A DNA stretch of 64,000 nucleotides from assembly GCA_016745075.1 (NCBI GenBank), contig JADGDD010000005.1, positions 1-64,000 of the forward strand. The letters are read 5' to 3'. This stretch comes from Planctomycetota bacterium (GTDB taxonomy: Bacteria; Planctomycetota; UBA11346). The translations under genes were made by a program, and so were the position numbers. Under the pieces are notes generated by a model, which saw only the letters and a program-made list of their open reading frames with translations, did no database searches and was not told the origin of the DNA. Below are positions 28,935 through 37,058 of the stretch, in pieces (within the stretch, counting starts at the first letter, position 1; the number at the start of each line of letters is the position of its first letter).

Positions 28935-29204
28935 ATGCCTAACAAACAAAGCGCTGAAAAACGCCTCCGCCAAGATGAGAAACGTCGTCTGTTGAATAAA
29001 GCTCGTAAAACTGAGCTCAAAACATTGAACAAACAGTTCGTACGTGCTGTTCATGATGGTCAGAAGGATGAAGCGACAAGTTTGTGCAACCGTTTAGCTA
29101 AGCGTATGGACCAAGCCGCTAGCCGTAACGTCTTGCATAAGAACACCGTCAGCCGTCGCAAATCTGCGATTGCTAAGCAACTTAACTCGCTGTCTGCCAG
29201 CTAA
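28935..29204 (+). CDS. rpsT: 30S ribosomal protein S20
   Basis: This protein has 89 residues from the ATG at 28935, behind AGGAG. The Lys/Arg-rich helical sequence begins PNKQSAEKRLRQDEKRR and continues with LHKNTVSRRKSAIAKQL, typical of S20, which binds 16S rRNA early in assembly. The 282 bp before it (28653-28934) show no gene and probably hold its promoter and leader. Confidence 0.95.
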   Translation: MPNKQSAEKRLRQDEKRRLLNKARKTELKTLNKQFVRAVHDGQKDEATSLCNRLAKRMDQAASRNVLHKNTVSRRKSAIAKQLNSLSAS

Positions 29205-29235
29205 TTCGTTTTTAACGGATACTGACAGATAGCTC

Positions 29236-29291
29236 GGGACAGCTTACGCTCCGCTGTCTCTCTTTCGGAAAGCCCTCGCATATATCAGGGC
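29236..29291 (+). promoter_or_regulatory. Two hairpins in the rpsT-rpsF gap (terminator and/or S6 leader)
   Basis: GACAGC at 29238-29243 pairs with GCTGTC at 29253-29258, followed by TCTTTC. A second stem has GCCCT at 29272-29276 and AGGGC at 29287-29291, just before the rpsF ribosome site. Many bacteria have an S6:S18-binding leader at this place. The fit is by position only. Confidence 0.35.
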
Positions 29292-29322
29292 GCCCTAAAG
29301 AACCGTGAGCAAGGAGAAATAT

Positions 29323-29697
29323 ATGAACACCTACGAGACAACTATTCTCGTTCCAGGCACGCAAGCACGCGCTGATTATGATGGCGCTGTTGCTGCAGTA
29401 CGCGAAATCTACGAAGTAGAAGGTGCAACATTCACTGAATTGGATAAATGGGAAGAGCGCAAGCTTGCCTACCCAATCAAAGGTGAAACCAACGCAACCT
29501 ACCTAACTGGCTATTTTCAATCTGATTCTTCTGCCATTGTTCGTATCGAACGCCGTGCAGAACTCAGTGACGTTATCTTGCGTCAATTGATCATCGCTCG
29601 TCCAGGTAAAGACATGGATAAAATTGTAGAACAACGGAAGCTTCAAGTTGAGCGCCAAGCCGAGCGCGAACGTGAACGCGCAGAGGCCGTAGAATAA
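29323..29697 (+). CDS. rpsF: 30S ribosomal protein S6
   Basis: This protein has 124 residues from the ATG at 29323 (AAGGAG six bases before). Family marks are MNTYETTILVPG, KWEERKLAYPIKG and the C-terminal charged tail. S6 pairs with S18 on the platform of the small subunit, and the S18 gene follows in this operon. The stop overlaps the ssb start (TAATG). Confidence 0.95.
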   Translation: MNTYETTILVPGTQARADYDGAVAAVREIYEVEGATFTELDKWEERKLAYPIKGETNATYLTGYFQSDSSAIVRIERRAELSDVILRQLIIARPGKDMDKIVEQRKLQVERQAERERERAEAVE

Positions 29698-30191
29698 TGG
29701 CATTGTTTCTTAACAATGTATCGGTTGCGGGTAACCTTACTCGTGATCCACAAGTTCGTTTTTTTGCAAATGAGCGAGCAGTGGCAGACTTCGGCATTGC
29801 CATTAACCGCAAATTTCGTGATAAAAACGGCGAACAACGCGAAGAAGTCACCTTTCTTGATATCGAAGCCTGGGGTCGTACCGCAGAGCTTGCAGGTCAA
29901 TACTTAACCAAAGGTCGTAATTGTCTCGTTGAGGGCTATTTAAAGCTTGATCAATGGGACGATAAAAACGATGGAAGCAAACGCAGTAAGCTCAAAATTG
30001 TAGCAAACCGCGTTCACTTTCTTGGTGGTAACGAAGGCGGCCAAGGTGGTGGTAACAATGCTGGTGGTTCATATCAACAGCAAGGTGGTGGTGGCGATAG
30101 CTATCAACAAAATGCCCCTTCTGCATCTGCACCAGCAGCACCTTCAGTTCCTCCACCAGCAGATTTTGGTGACGACGAACCTCCGTTCTAA
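29697..30191 (+). CDS. ssb: Single-stranded DNA-binding protein
   Basis: This protein has 164 residues. The OB fold covers about 1-108 (NNVSVAGNLTRDPQVRFF, then VTFLDIEAWGRTAELAGQYL). A Gly/Gln/Ser-rich linker leads to the acidic tip DDEPPF, the docking site for replication and repair proteins. It sits between rpsF and rpsR, the classical order. Confidence 0.96.
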   Translation: MALFLNNVSVAGNLTRDPQVRFFANERAVADFGIAINRKFRDKNGEQREEVTFLDIEAWGRTAELAGQYLTKGRNCLVEGYLKLDQWDDKNDGSKRSKLKIVANRVHFLGGNEGGQGGGNNAGGSYQQQGGGGDSYQQNAPSASAPAAPSVPPPADFGDDEPPF

Positions 30192-30218
30192 TTTAATTAA
30201 ACTATTTAGGAATTTTTC

Positions 30219-30470
30219 ATGAAACCTCGTACAGACAGTAGAAAAAAAGCGGCACGCGTCGAAGCTCCACCTCGTCCATGTCGTTTCACCCGCGATGACG
30301 TTTTCGAAATCGATTATCGTGACCACAAAACTTTGGGCCGCATGGTAACCTCACAGGGCAAAATTCAGCCTCGTAAGCGCAACAGTGTCTCTGCAAAATA
30401 TCAACGTCAGCTCAAGGTCGCTATTAAGCGCGCGCGCTTCCTCGCCTTGTTGCCGTATGTTGGCGAATAG
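30219..30470 (+). CDS. rpsR: 30S ribosomal protein S18
   Basis: This protein has 83 residues. Typical S18 segments are [19 protein letters not shown], then RRN-like [15 protein letters not shown] and [16 protein letters not shown] precedes the ATG. It forms the S6-S18 pair with the product of rpsF. Confidence 0.95.
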   Translation: MKPRTDSRKKAARVEAPPRPCRFTRDDVFEIDYRDHKTLGRMVTSQGKIQPRKRNSVSAKYQRQLKVAIKRARFLALLPYVGE

Positions 30471-30485
30471 AAAGGGACTACTATC

Positions 30486-31037
30486 ATGGCTAAACGTAAT
30501 ATAGAAATCCTTCTTACAAAAAATGTATTCAAGCTCGGAAACATGGGCGACATTGTTAAGGTCAAACCTGGCTTTGCTCGTAACTACTTGTTCCCTGGCG
30601 GCATGGGTATCCCTGCTGACCAAGCTGCAAAACGCCAAATCGAGATTCTTCAAGAGCGTGCAATTGCTCAAGATAAAGATCGTAAATCACAAGCAGAGCG
30701 CATGAAAGCGCAACTTGCTGGTGTGAGCATTCAAGTTGCTGCAAATGTCAGTCATGACCGTCAGCTCTTTGGTAGCGTTGGTGCTCGTGACATTGCTGAA
30801 AAACTCAGTGCAAGTGGCATTGCTGTTGAAGCAAATAACATTGCTCTGCATGAAAATATCAAAGAACTTGGTAAATACGAAGTTCGCGTTCAATTGCACA
30901 GTGAAGTCGAAGTAACCGTGAAAGTTGAAGTTGTCAATGCTGACCCTAACGCCGTTGGCTTAGATGAAGTACTTGAAGCTGCGACTGCACCTGAAACCTC
31001 AGATGACGCAGCAGCAGCTGACGCTTCAGCTGAATAA
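30486..31037 (+). CDS. rplI: 50S ribosomal protein L9
   Basis: This protein has 183 residues. The N-terminal rRNA-binding domain (ILLTKNVFKLGNMGDIVKV, then GFARNYLFP) joins by a long helix (about 45-80) to the C-terminal domain. The last 30 residues are an acidic Ala/Glu/Asp tail longer than in many L9 proteins. It is the fourth gene of the operon. Confidence 0.95.
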   Translation: MAKRNIEILLTKNVFKLGNMGDIVKVKPGFARNYLFPGGMGIPADQAAKRQIEILQERAIAQDKDRKSQAERMKAQLAGVSIQVAANVSHDRQLFGSVGARDIAEKLSASGIAVEANNIALHENIKELGKYEVRVQLHSEVEVTVKVEVVNADPNAVGLDEVLEAATAPETSDDAAAADASAE

Positions 31038-31057
31038 GCGGAAAGAGAGACGAAATA

Positions 31058-31333
31058 ATGAAAAAAGATATTCATCCAGAAGTTCGCCCAGTAATTTTTG
31101 AAGATGCCATGAATGGCAGCCGCTTCAAAATCCTGTCAGCGATTTCAACAAGACAAAGCATTACCATTGATGGCGAAGAATACCCACTTGTTAAAAGTGA
31201 CGTAACCTCAACCAGCCACCCATTCTACACTGGTGACACTCGTGTTATCGACCGTGATGGCCGTGTTGAGAAATTCAGCAAGAAATTTGGTGGTGGTCTT
31301 TCTGCAAGCAAAATGCTCAAAAAGAAAGCCTAG
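31058..31333 (+). CDS. rpmE2: 50S ribosomal protein L31, type B
   Basis: This protein has 91 residues. It begins MKKDIHPEVRPVIFED and ends FSKKFGG...MLKKKA. It lacks the CxxC zinc cysteines of type A L31, so it is the zinc-free type B form. It is the last gene of the ribosomal operon and is followed at once by a strong terminator. Confidence 0.93.
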   Translation: MKKDIHPEVRPVIFEDAMNGSRFKILSAISTRQSITIDGEEYPLVKSDVTSTSHPFYTGDTRVIDRDGRVEKFSKKFGGGLSASKMLKKKA

Positions 31334-31354
31334 CTTTATCAGTTCCATCCTACG

Positions 31355-31392
31355 AACGCCCGTCGGTTCCGCCGACGGGCGTTTGTTATTTT
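31355..31392 (+). terminator. Rho-independent terminator of the rpsF-rpmE2 operon
   Basis: Perfect 12-bp arms AACGCCCGTCGG / CCGACGGGCGTT with a 5-base loop are followed by TGTTATTTT. It lies 21 bp after the rpmE2 stop. Confidence 0.93.
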
Positions 31393-31428
31393 AGTAAAAA
31401 ATAAATAAAAGAGACAGGGCAGGAGCAT

Positions 31429-31447
31429 ATACCCAAGCGGGTATAAT
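31429..31447 (+). promoter_or_regulatory. Palindrome overlapping a -10-like TATAAT before prfA
   Basis: ATACCC at 31429-31434 faces GGGTAT at 31439-31444, and TATAAT lies at 31442-31447, about 100 bp before prfA. No good -35 is visible. It could be a -10 box with an operator. Confidence 0.3.
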
Positions 31448-31543
31448 AATAAGAGCTCTTCAAGTATTTCATTTTGTTACTTGTCTGTTTGCTAGAAATT
31501 TTCCTCTTTCCCTTTTCTTTAATGACCTGTTAGAGAGTGCACC

Positions 31544-32626
31544 ATGTCCAGCAATGATAAACTACTCGAAAAACTTGCCGCCTTGCAAGATCATCATGGC
31601 GAGTTGGAACAAAAATTAAGCGATACCGACTTAATGGGTACCCCAGAATACGGTCTTATTACTCAAGAGCATGCGCGTCTTGCGCGTTTACTCACGCCAT
31701 ACGGAAAAATAAAACAAGCTATAGAAGATAAAGAAGGTGCATTAGAACTGCTTGAAGACCCAGATATGGCGGACATGGCACAGGAAGAAATAGCAACAAG
31801 TGAGCAAGTCATAGAGACAGAGATTGAATACATTAAAGGTTTGCTTGTTCAATCAGACAGTGCATCGGACCGTCCAGCTATGATCGAAATTCGTGCTGGA
31901 GCCGGTGGTGATGAAGCGAGCCTTTTCGCAGGCGACCTGTACCGCATGTATGAAATGTATTGCACCGCTAAAGGTTGGTCTATAGAACCGCTTGAAGTGA
32001 GCCCTGGTGAAGTAGGCGGTATTAAAGAAGCCGTCTTGCTGGTGAAGGGCGAAGGCGCGTACGGTCTTTTCCGTTTTGAATCTGGCGGTCATCGTGTTCA
32101 ACGTGTACCAGCAACCGAATCACAAGGTCGTGTACATACCTCTGCTGCAACGGTAGCAGTAATGCCAGAAGCAGAAGAAGTAGACATTAAAATACGTCCA
32201 GACGAATTGCGCATTGATGTATTCCGTGCTTCTGGTGCAGGCGGCCAGCACGTTAATAAAACGGAATCTGCTGTCCGTATTACTCACCTTCCTACTGGCG
32301 CGGTAGCAAGTTGCCAAGATGGCAAAAGCCAATCTTCAAACAAAGACCAAGCCATGCGTGTTCTGCGTTCCCGTATTTTCGATGCCGAGCGTCAACGTGC
32401 CGAAGCTGAACGTGCCGCATCCCGAAAAGAACAAGTTGGTACCGGTGACCGTTCCGACCGTATTCGTACCTATAACTTTCCACAAAACCGTATCAGCGAT
32501 CACCGCATTAACTACACCGGCTACAACCTCGACCGTTATATGGAAGGTCATCTCGACGAACTTCAACAAGCCATGATCGACGCCGGTAAAGCTCGCATCC
32601 TAGATGAATGGGACGGCACCTACTAA
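31544..32626 (+). CDS. prfA: Peptide chain release factor 1
   Basis: This protein has 360 residues. The GGQ motif is at 233-235 in GAGGQHVNKTES and triggers peptide release in the ribosome. The stop-codon-reading motif is PAT at 189-191, as in RF1 (RF2 has SPF), so it should read UAA and UAG. Length and domain order match the family. prmC, often next to prfA, is not here. Confidence 0.97.
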   Translation: MSSNDKLLEKLAALQDHHGELEQKLSDTDLMGTPEYGLITQEHARLARLLTPYGKIKQAIEDKEGALELLEDPDMADMAQEEIATSEQVIETEIEYIKGLLVQSDSASDRPAMIEIRAGAGGDEASLFAGDLYRMYEMYCTAKGWSIEPLEVSPGEVGGIKEAVLLVKGEGAYGLFRFESGGHRVQRVPATESQGRVHTSAATVAVMPEAEEVDIKIRPDELRIDVFRASGAGGQHVNKTESAVRITHLPTGAVASCQDGKSQSSNKDQAMRVLRSRIFDAERQRAEAERAASRKEQVGTGDRSDRIRTYNFPQNRISDHRINYTGYNLDRYMEGHLDELQQAMIDAGKARILDEWDGTY

Positions 32627-32636
32627 AGCCCCGAAG

Positions 32637-32777
32637 GTTTTCACTCGGAGAGCGGACGTCTCGTCCGCTACGTTTCCCTTTGTGTTTCCTCTTCCTTCAA
32701 AAACCGTTTTTTCCTTTTTGATATTTTCAGATACAGCCATGGCGGACGAGACGTCCGCCTTCCGTGCAGGGCGCATC
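32637..32777. repeat. MITE-like intergenic repeat, copy 1
   Basis: The unit of about 140 bp starts GTTTTCACTCGGAG. It carries a perfect palindrome at each end: AGCGGACG-TCT-CGTCCGCT at 32651-32669 and GGCGGACG-AGA-CGTCCGCC at 32741-32759. The two palindromes are reverse complements of each other, so the unit has self-complementary terminal inverted repeats and no coding capacity. Together with copy 2 it fills most of the prfA to 33056 gap. Confidence 0.82.
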
Positions 32778-32849
32778 GGTTATACTATTTTCAGATATCC
32801 TCGGCGGACAAATCTGAATAAGCGCTGATTGCTGTCGGCAAGGGTGTAT

Positions 32850-32991
32850 GTTTTCACTCGGAGGGCGGACGTCTCGTCCGCTACAATTTCCTTTGTGTTC
32901 CCTCTTCCTTCAAAGACCGTGTTTCCCCTTTTTGATATTTTCAGCTACCGCCATGGCGGACGAGACGTCCGCTTTCCGTTCTGAGTGCATC
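32850..32991. repeat. MITE-like intergenic repeat, copy 2
   Basis: This is a direct repeat of copy 1, displaced by 213-214 bp, with one 1-bp indel and roughly 15-20 mismatches. It has the same two end palindromes. About 70 bp of unrelated sequence separate the copies, in which ATTTTCAGATA and CGGCGGAC recur once more as a degenerate scrap near 32786-32812. Confidence 0.82.
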
Positions 32992-33055
32992 CACTACCGA
33001 AGAATCCAAAGGACTTGCGCCTTGTTTAGGAAATAAGCGGACTTATTGTTGGCTT

Positions 33056-34543
33056 ATGGGTTCTCATGATAAAAATCATGAACGTTTCTATCTCAGTCGC
33101 CGATTCTGGCTATTTTTTGCTTTACTAGTGATGCTCCTTGTCACAACTCTGCTGACCATACGAATTGTTAGCCAAAGTTGCTATCAGAGTTTTAAAGAAG
33201 AGTGTCAGAAGCAAGGTATCCCTATGGATATAACAGATGCTTTAGCACTTGTTCCGAAAGATCTTGATGAAGGTAGGCAGGAGCGTTTGTGGCAGCTGAT
33301 GAAAAAAGCGAGAGGGATTATTGGAAAAGATTCAGGGTTTTATGAATCATTAGATATTTATCGTAAATCGGGTTTAGGCATTATGCTGAAAGATGTTGAG
33401 AAGCTTTGTGCTGTTACTGAAATAAGTGACTTTCTGATGGAATTAAATGGTCTTTTACAAGAGGGGCCTGTATATGTGAGTAAATTGGGGTATCTGAGAC
33501 AAGACTTGTGTAATGGAATTGAAGTATGGGCAGTTCGGAGCCCCAATGTGTATGAAGTGCGATCTATAACAAATTGGATTATCCTTTTTGCCATGACTGA
33601 AGAGCATTCTGAATATAAACAACTCTTACTTGCTTGGGAAAAATCAATGGCTCATTCATCAACTTTAATTGATGTTATGATAGGTATGGGTTGTCGAAGG
33701 AAAATTGTATCGTTTATGTTGCATGAAACTTTGCGTGGAAGAGAAACTCTGCAACAGGAAAAGAAAGAAAAAAGTGAGGTAGAATATGCTGCGGATGCAT
33801 TCAGCTCTGACCGCAACTTATTTACTGGTGTGATGATGGAGGACTTCTTAAGTAAGCCAGCTTTACTCGTCGAGGAATATGGTGTTACAGAGTCTGCTTT
33901 GTTGTGGCTCTTTGGTGGAATAGATTTAAAACATTCGCAACAGATAATGTTGGAAGCGGAGGCCTGTTTACGTGGCGAGCGCATGTTTTTGCCAGACGTG
34001 GAAGGGCATATGAAGTCAGCTTATTCATCATCCTTGCTGGGTTCTATTGGAAACCTTCTTGAGTCAGGAATATCAGCAGCATCTCAAGATATTAATAATA
34101 ACCTTGAAAATTTAACTGCTCAAATGATCCAATATTGGTATAAACATAAGCAACTTCCGCAGAGTAACGATGAATTCAAATTGTTGCCATTTTGTAAAAA
34201 TGCAGATCTCCAACTACACGGTGTGGGCGTTGTTTATGAACGGCTCCCAGATAATCGTTTTCGTATCTCTGTAGATAGTAAAGGCGATGTCAGTAAATAC
34301 GCCGTATTATTAGAGCTTGGTAAACGAACGAATTATAGCGGTATGAACTCGCATGGTAAAAATCCTGAGACAGTAGAAAAAAAGAAGCGGGGTGGTAAGA
34401 GAGGGTCTCACCCAGATAACATCCCCGCTCCAGTTTATTATTTGAGACAATTCAGCAAGGAAGTAGACTGTTCCCGTCTACCTTTGTCATTAGATGAGAT
34501 GTTTAAAGCAGAACCAGGCAAGAAATTACGTACCGAGAAATAG
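33056..34543 (+). CDS. Membrane-anchored protein of unknown function
   Basis: This protein has 495 residues. One hydrophobic segment lies at about 17-38 (FWLFFALLVMLLVTTLLTIR), and the rest is probably exported, mostly helical and charged. Residues 430-450 are strongly basic (KKKRGGKRG). I recognise no domain or motif. No good ribosome site precedes the ATG at 33056. The gene stands alone between the MITE-like repeats and groEL1. Codon use looks like that of its neighbours. Confidence 0.75.
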   Translation: MGSHDKNHERFYLSRRFWLFFALLVMLLVTTLLTIRIVSQSCYQSFKEECQKQGIPMDITDALALVPKDLDEGRQERLWQLMKKARGIIGKDSGFYESLDIYRKSGLGIMLKDVEKLCAVTEISDFLMELNGLLQEGPVYVSKLGYLRQDLCNGIEVWAVRSPNVYEVRSITNWIILFAMTEEHSEYKQLLLAWEKSMAHSSTLIDVMIGMGCRRKIVSFMLHETLRGRETLQQEKKEKSEVEYAADAFSSDRNLFTGVMMEDFLSKPALLVEEYGVTESALLWLFGGIDLKHSQQIMLEAEACLRGERMFLPDVEGHMKSAYSSSLLGSIGNLLESGISAASQDINNNLENLTAQMIQYWYKHKQLPQSNDEFKLLPFCKNADLQLHGVGVVYERLPDNRFRISVDSKGDVSKYAVLLELGKRTNYSGMNSHGKNPETVEKKKRGGKRGSHPDNIPAPVYYLRQFSKEVDCSRLPLSLDEMFKAEPGKKLRTEK

Positions 34544-34618
34544 GCATTCTTTATGTAAAATAAGTCGTACCTGTGCCTGTGTCTGAAAGAGGTAGATGAG
34601 TGACAGTAGGCTGTCATA

Positions 34619-34716
34619 TTGACATAGGATAACGGTCTCTCGTTGAATAAGGCTACCATTATCTTGCAAGTTGTTTCTGTGTCATTGTTTATGTAAGTGA
34701 TCTGTTATAGTATAAT
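34619..34716 (+). promoter_or_regulatory. Candidate promoter elements upstream of groEL1
   Basis: TTGACA lies at 34619-34624 and TATAAT at 34711-34716 (with TTGTTT at 34685-34690), but neither has a well-spaced partner. A small TGACAG/CTGTCA hairpin lies at 34601-34616. I saw no CIRCE element (TTAGCACTC-N9-GAGTGCTAA) in 34544-34783, so HrcA control is not supported. Confidence 0.3.
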
Positions 34717-34783
34717 TGGCACAGCAATCGCATAAGAAGGCACATCAAACAACCCTTTATGTCACATTAATGAGGAGATTTCA

Positions 34784-36466
34784 ATGGCAGCCAAAAAAAT
34801 CGTCTTTGACGACGATGTTCGTGAGAGCATCAAATCTGGCGTTCGTAAACTTGCTACAGCGGTAAAATGCACCCTCGGTCCCCGCGGTCGCAACGTTATT
34901 ATTAATAAGAGCTTCGGTTCTCCATCGGTTACCAAAGATGGTGTTACCGTTGCGGAAGAAATAGAACTGTCTGATCCATATGAAAATATGGGTGCGAAGA
35001 TGGTGAAAGAAGTTGCGTCAAAAACTGGAACTGTTGCTGGTGATGGAACTACAACCGCTACCGTTCTTGCTGAAGCAATTTTTAGTGAAGGCCTCAAGGC
35101 GGTTACTGCGGGTGTGAGTCCAATCGGTTTGAAAAATGGTATAGATAAAGCTGTTACAGCTATCGAAGTAGCCCTTGATAAGGCTTCTACAAAAGTACGT
35201 GGTAAGCAAGAGTCTATCGCAAATGTAGGTGCCATTTCTGCAAATAATGAAGCCGCTATTGGCTCTATGATTGCGGATGCCATGGCAAAAGTTGGTGAAG
35301 ACGGTGTTATCACTGTTGAAGAAGGTAAAGGCTTAGAGGACGAAGTTGACGTTGTAGAAGGCATGCAATTTGACCGTGGTTATATTAGCCCAAACTTTGT
35401 AACCGACCACGACGAAATGGTAGCAGATCTTGAAGATCCGTTGATCCTGATCCACGAAGAAAAAATTAGCAATGTTCAAGACCTTGTTCCTGTTATGGAA
35501 AAAGTTGCTAAAGCAGGCAAAAGCCTGTTGATTATCGCAGAAGATATTGAAGGCGAAGCACTTTCAACCATGGTTGTTAACAACATGCGCAAGGTATTAA
35601 AATGTGCTGCGGTTAAAGCTCCTGGTTATGGCGACCGTCGTAAAGAAATGCTTGCTGATATTGCAGCATTAACTGGTGGTAATGCTCTATTCAAAGACCT
35701 CGGTGTTGAATTGAAAAATGTTGAATTGTCTGACCTTGGCAGTGCTAAAACAGTTCGTATCGACAAAGATACAACGGTTATTGTTGAAGGCGCTGGCAAA
35801 CGTGCAGATATTCAAGCACGCATTAAAGGTATTCGCCGTGACGTTGAAAACACGACTTCAGATTATGACCGTGAAAAACTCCAAGAGCGTCTCGCAAAAC
35901 TTGCCGGTGGCGTAGCGGTTATCAAAGTTGGCGCTGCAACCGAAGCAGAAATGAAAGAACGCAAAGACCGTGTTGACGATGCACTACATTCAACCCGCGC
36001 AGCGGTAGCAGAAGGTATTGTTGCTGGCGGTGGTGTTGCTTTATTACGTGCTGCAAAAGCTATAGATAAGTTAGAGCTTGAGGCTGACGAAGTAGCAGGC
36101 GCTGCAATTATTTCTCGCGCAGTGTGTTTGCCATTGGCAACTATAGCAGACAACGCTGGTCGTGAAGGCGAAGTTGTTGTGAATGAAGTGCTTAAAGGTA
36201 AAGGTAACTTTGGTTATAATGCTAAAACTGGTGAGTTCGAAGATCTAGTAAAAGCTGGTGTAATTGATCCTGTAAAAGTAACGAAGAGCGCATTGTCTAA
36301 TGCCGCATCTGTAGCAAGTCTATTGCTGGCCACAGACGCTATGATTGCCGATATCAAAGAAGATACTCCTGCTGCTCCAATGCCTGGTGGTGACGACATG
36401 GGCGGCATGGGTGGAATGGGCGGCATGGGTGGAATGGGCGGTATGGGAGGAATGGGCGGCTTTTAA
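34784..36466 (+). CDS. groEL1: Chaperonin GroEL, copy 1 (with GGM tail)
   Basis: This protein has 560 residues. Family marks are [11 protein letters not shown], the ATP-site segment [14 protein letters not shown], and the apical-domain stretch [12 protein letters not shown]. The C-terminus is a run of seven GGM-type repeats, as in the housekeeping GroEL. GAGGAG precedes the ATG. It is followed after 270 bp by groES and a second groEL. It folds proteins in a double ring with GroES. Confidence 0.97.
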   Translation: MAAKKIVFDDDVRESIKSGVRKLATAVKCTLGPRGRNVIINKSFGSPSVTKDGVTVAEEIELSDPYENMGAKMVKEVASKTGTVAGDGTTTATVLAEAIFSEGLKAVTAGVSPIGLKNGIDKAVTAIEVALDKASTKVRGKQESIANVGAISANNEAAIGSMIADAMAKVGEDGVITVEEGKGLEDEVDVVEGMQFDRGYISPNFVTDHDEMVADLEDPLILIHEEKISNVQDLVPVMEKVAKAGKSLLIIAEDIEGEALSTMVVNNMRKVLKCAAVKAPGYGDRRKEMLADIAALTGGNALFKDLGVELKNVELSDLGSAKTVRIDKDTTVIVEGAGKRADIQARIKGIRRDVENTTSDYDREKLQERLAKLAGGVAVIKVGAATEAEMKERKDRVDDALHSTRAAVAEGIVAGGGVALLRAAKAIDKLELEADEVAGAAIISRAVCLPLATIADNAGREGEVVVNEVLKGKGNFGYNAKTGEFEDLVKAGVIDPVKVTKSALSNAASVASLLLATDAMIADIKEDTPAAPMPGGDDMGGMGGMGGMGGMGGMGGMGGF

Positions 36467-36491
36467 GGGGTTTTTAACATTTTAGGGAAAG

Positions 36492-36669
36492 AATCCCGCT
36501 GAGCGAAATACTTTGGTAGTGGCCTTCAGCCGATTCTCTTCCTAGAATGCAGTCATCGATTGCTCTTTTAAACAGATGACTTTCCCCTTTAGAATAAAAA
36601 TCCCGCTTCGCGGAATGCTTCGCATTGACCTTTGGTCGATTTTCATCCTAAAACGCGGTTATCGATTGC
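36492..36669. repeat. Diverged 72-bp direct repeat in the groEL1-groES gap
   Basis: AATCCCGCT...ATCGATTGC occurs at 36492-36563 and again at 36599-36669. The copies differ at about a third of positions. The second contains a small hairpin (CCGCTTCGCGG). It could be an old intergenic element or a paired regulatory site. No promoter or CIRCE element is evident. Confidence 0.65.
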
Positions 36670-36736
36670 CAACCAACTGAAACTGTATTTCCCACTTCAT
36701 TTTACTCTACTACATAATATTAAAGGAATTATTATC

Positions 36737-37033
36737 ATGGCTCAAATAAATATTACACCATTGGAAGACCGTATTGTTGTTCAACGCACTGAAGCAGAAG
36801 ATGTTTCTAGTGGCGGTATTTTGCTCCCAGAGAGCGCAAAAGAAAAACCCCAGCAAGGCACTGTTGTTGCAGTAGGCCCAGGTAAAGTGCTGGATAGTGG
36901 CGAGCGCGCTACGCCAGATGTCAGCGCTGGAGATATTGTTCTTTTTGGTAAATATGGCGGTACAGAAATTACTGTTGATAACCAAGAAGTTGTTATTCTT
37001 CGTGAATCTGATATTCTCGCTAAAATTGGCTAA
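36737..37033 (+). CDS. groES: Co-chaperonin GroES
   Basis: This protein has 98 residues from the ATG at 36737, with AAAGGA upstream. It contains the mobile loop region (EAEDVSSGGILLPESAKEKP), then GTVVAVGPG and DIVLFGKYGGTEI. It caps GroEL rings. It is 25 bp upstream of groEL2 and so is probably co-transcribed with it. Confidence 0.96.
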   Translation: MAQINITPLEDRIVVQRTEAEDVSSGGILLPESAKEKPQQGTVVAVGPGKVLDSGERATPDVSAGDIVLFGKYGGTEITVDNQEVVILRESDILAKIG

Positions 37034-37058
37034 ACACATTTAATAAAGGAATTTAATC

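Noticed and set aside
32604..33036. Two similar short plus-strand frames after prfA
   Set aside because: They lie in the MITE-like repeats, and their likeness is due to the DNA repeat and its palindromes.
34544..34783. CIRCE operator before groEL1
   Set aside because: The expected 9-bp inverted repeat with 9-base spacer was not found.
34762..35364. 200-codon minus-strand frame opposite groEL1
   Set aside because: Low-complexity antisense shadow of a strongly conserved chaperonin gene.
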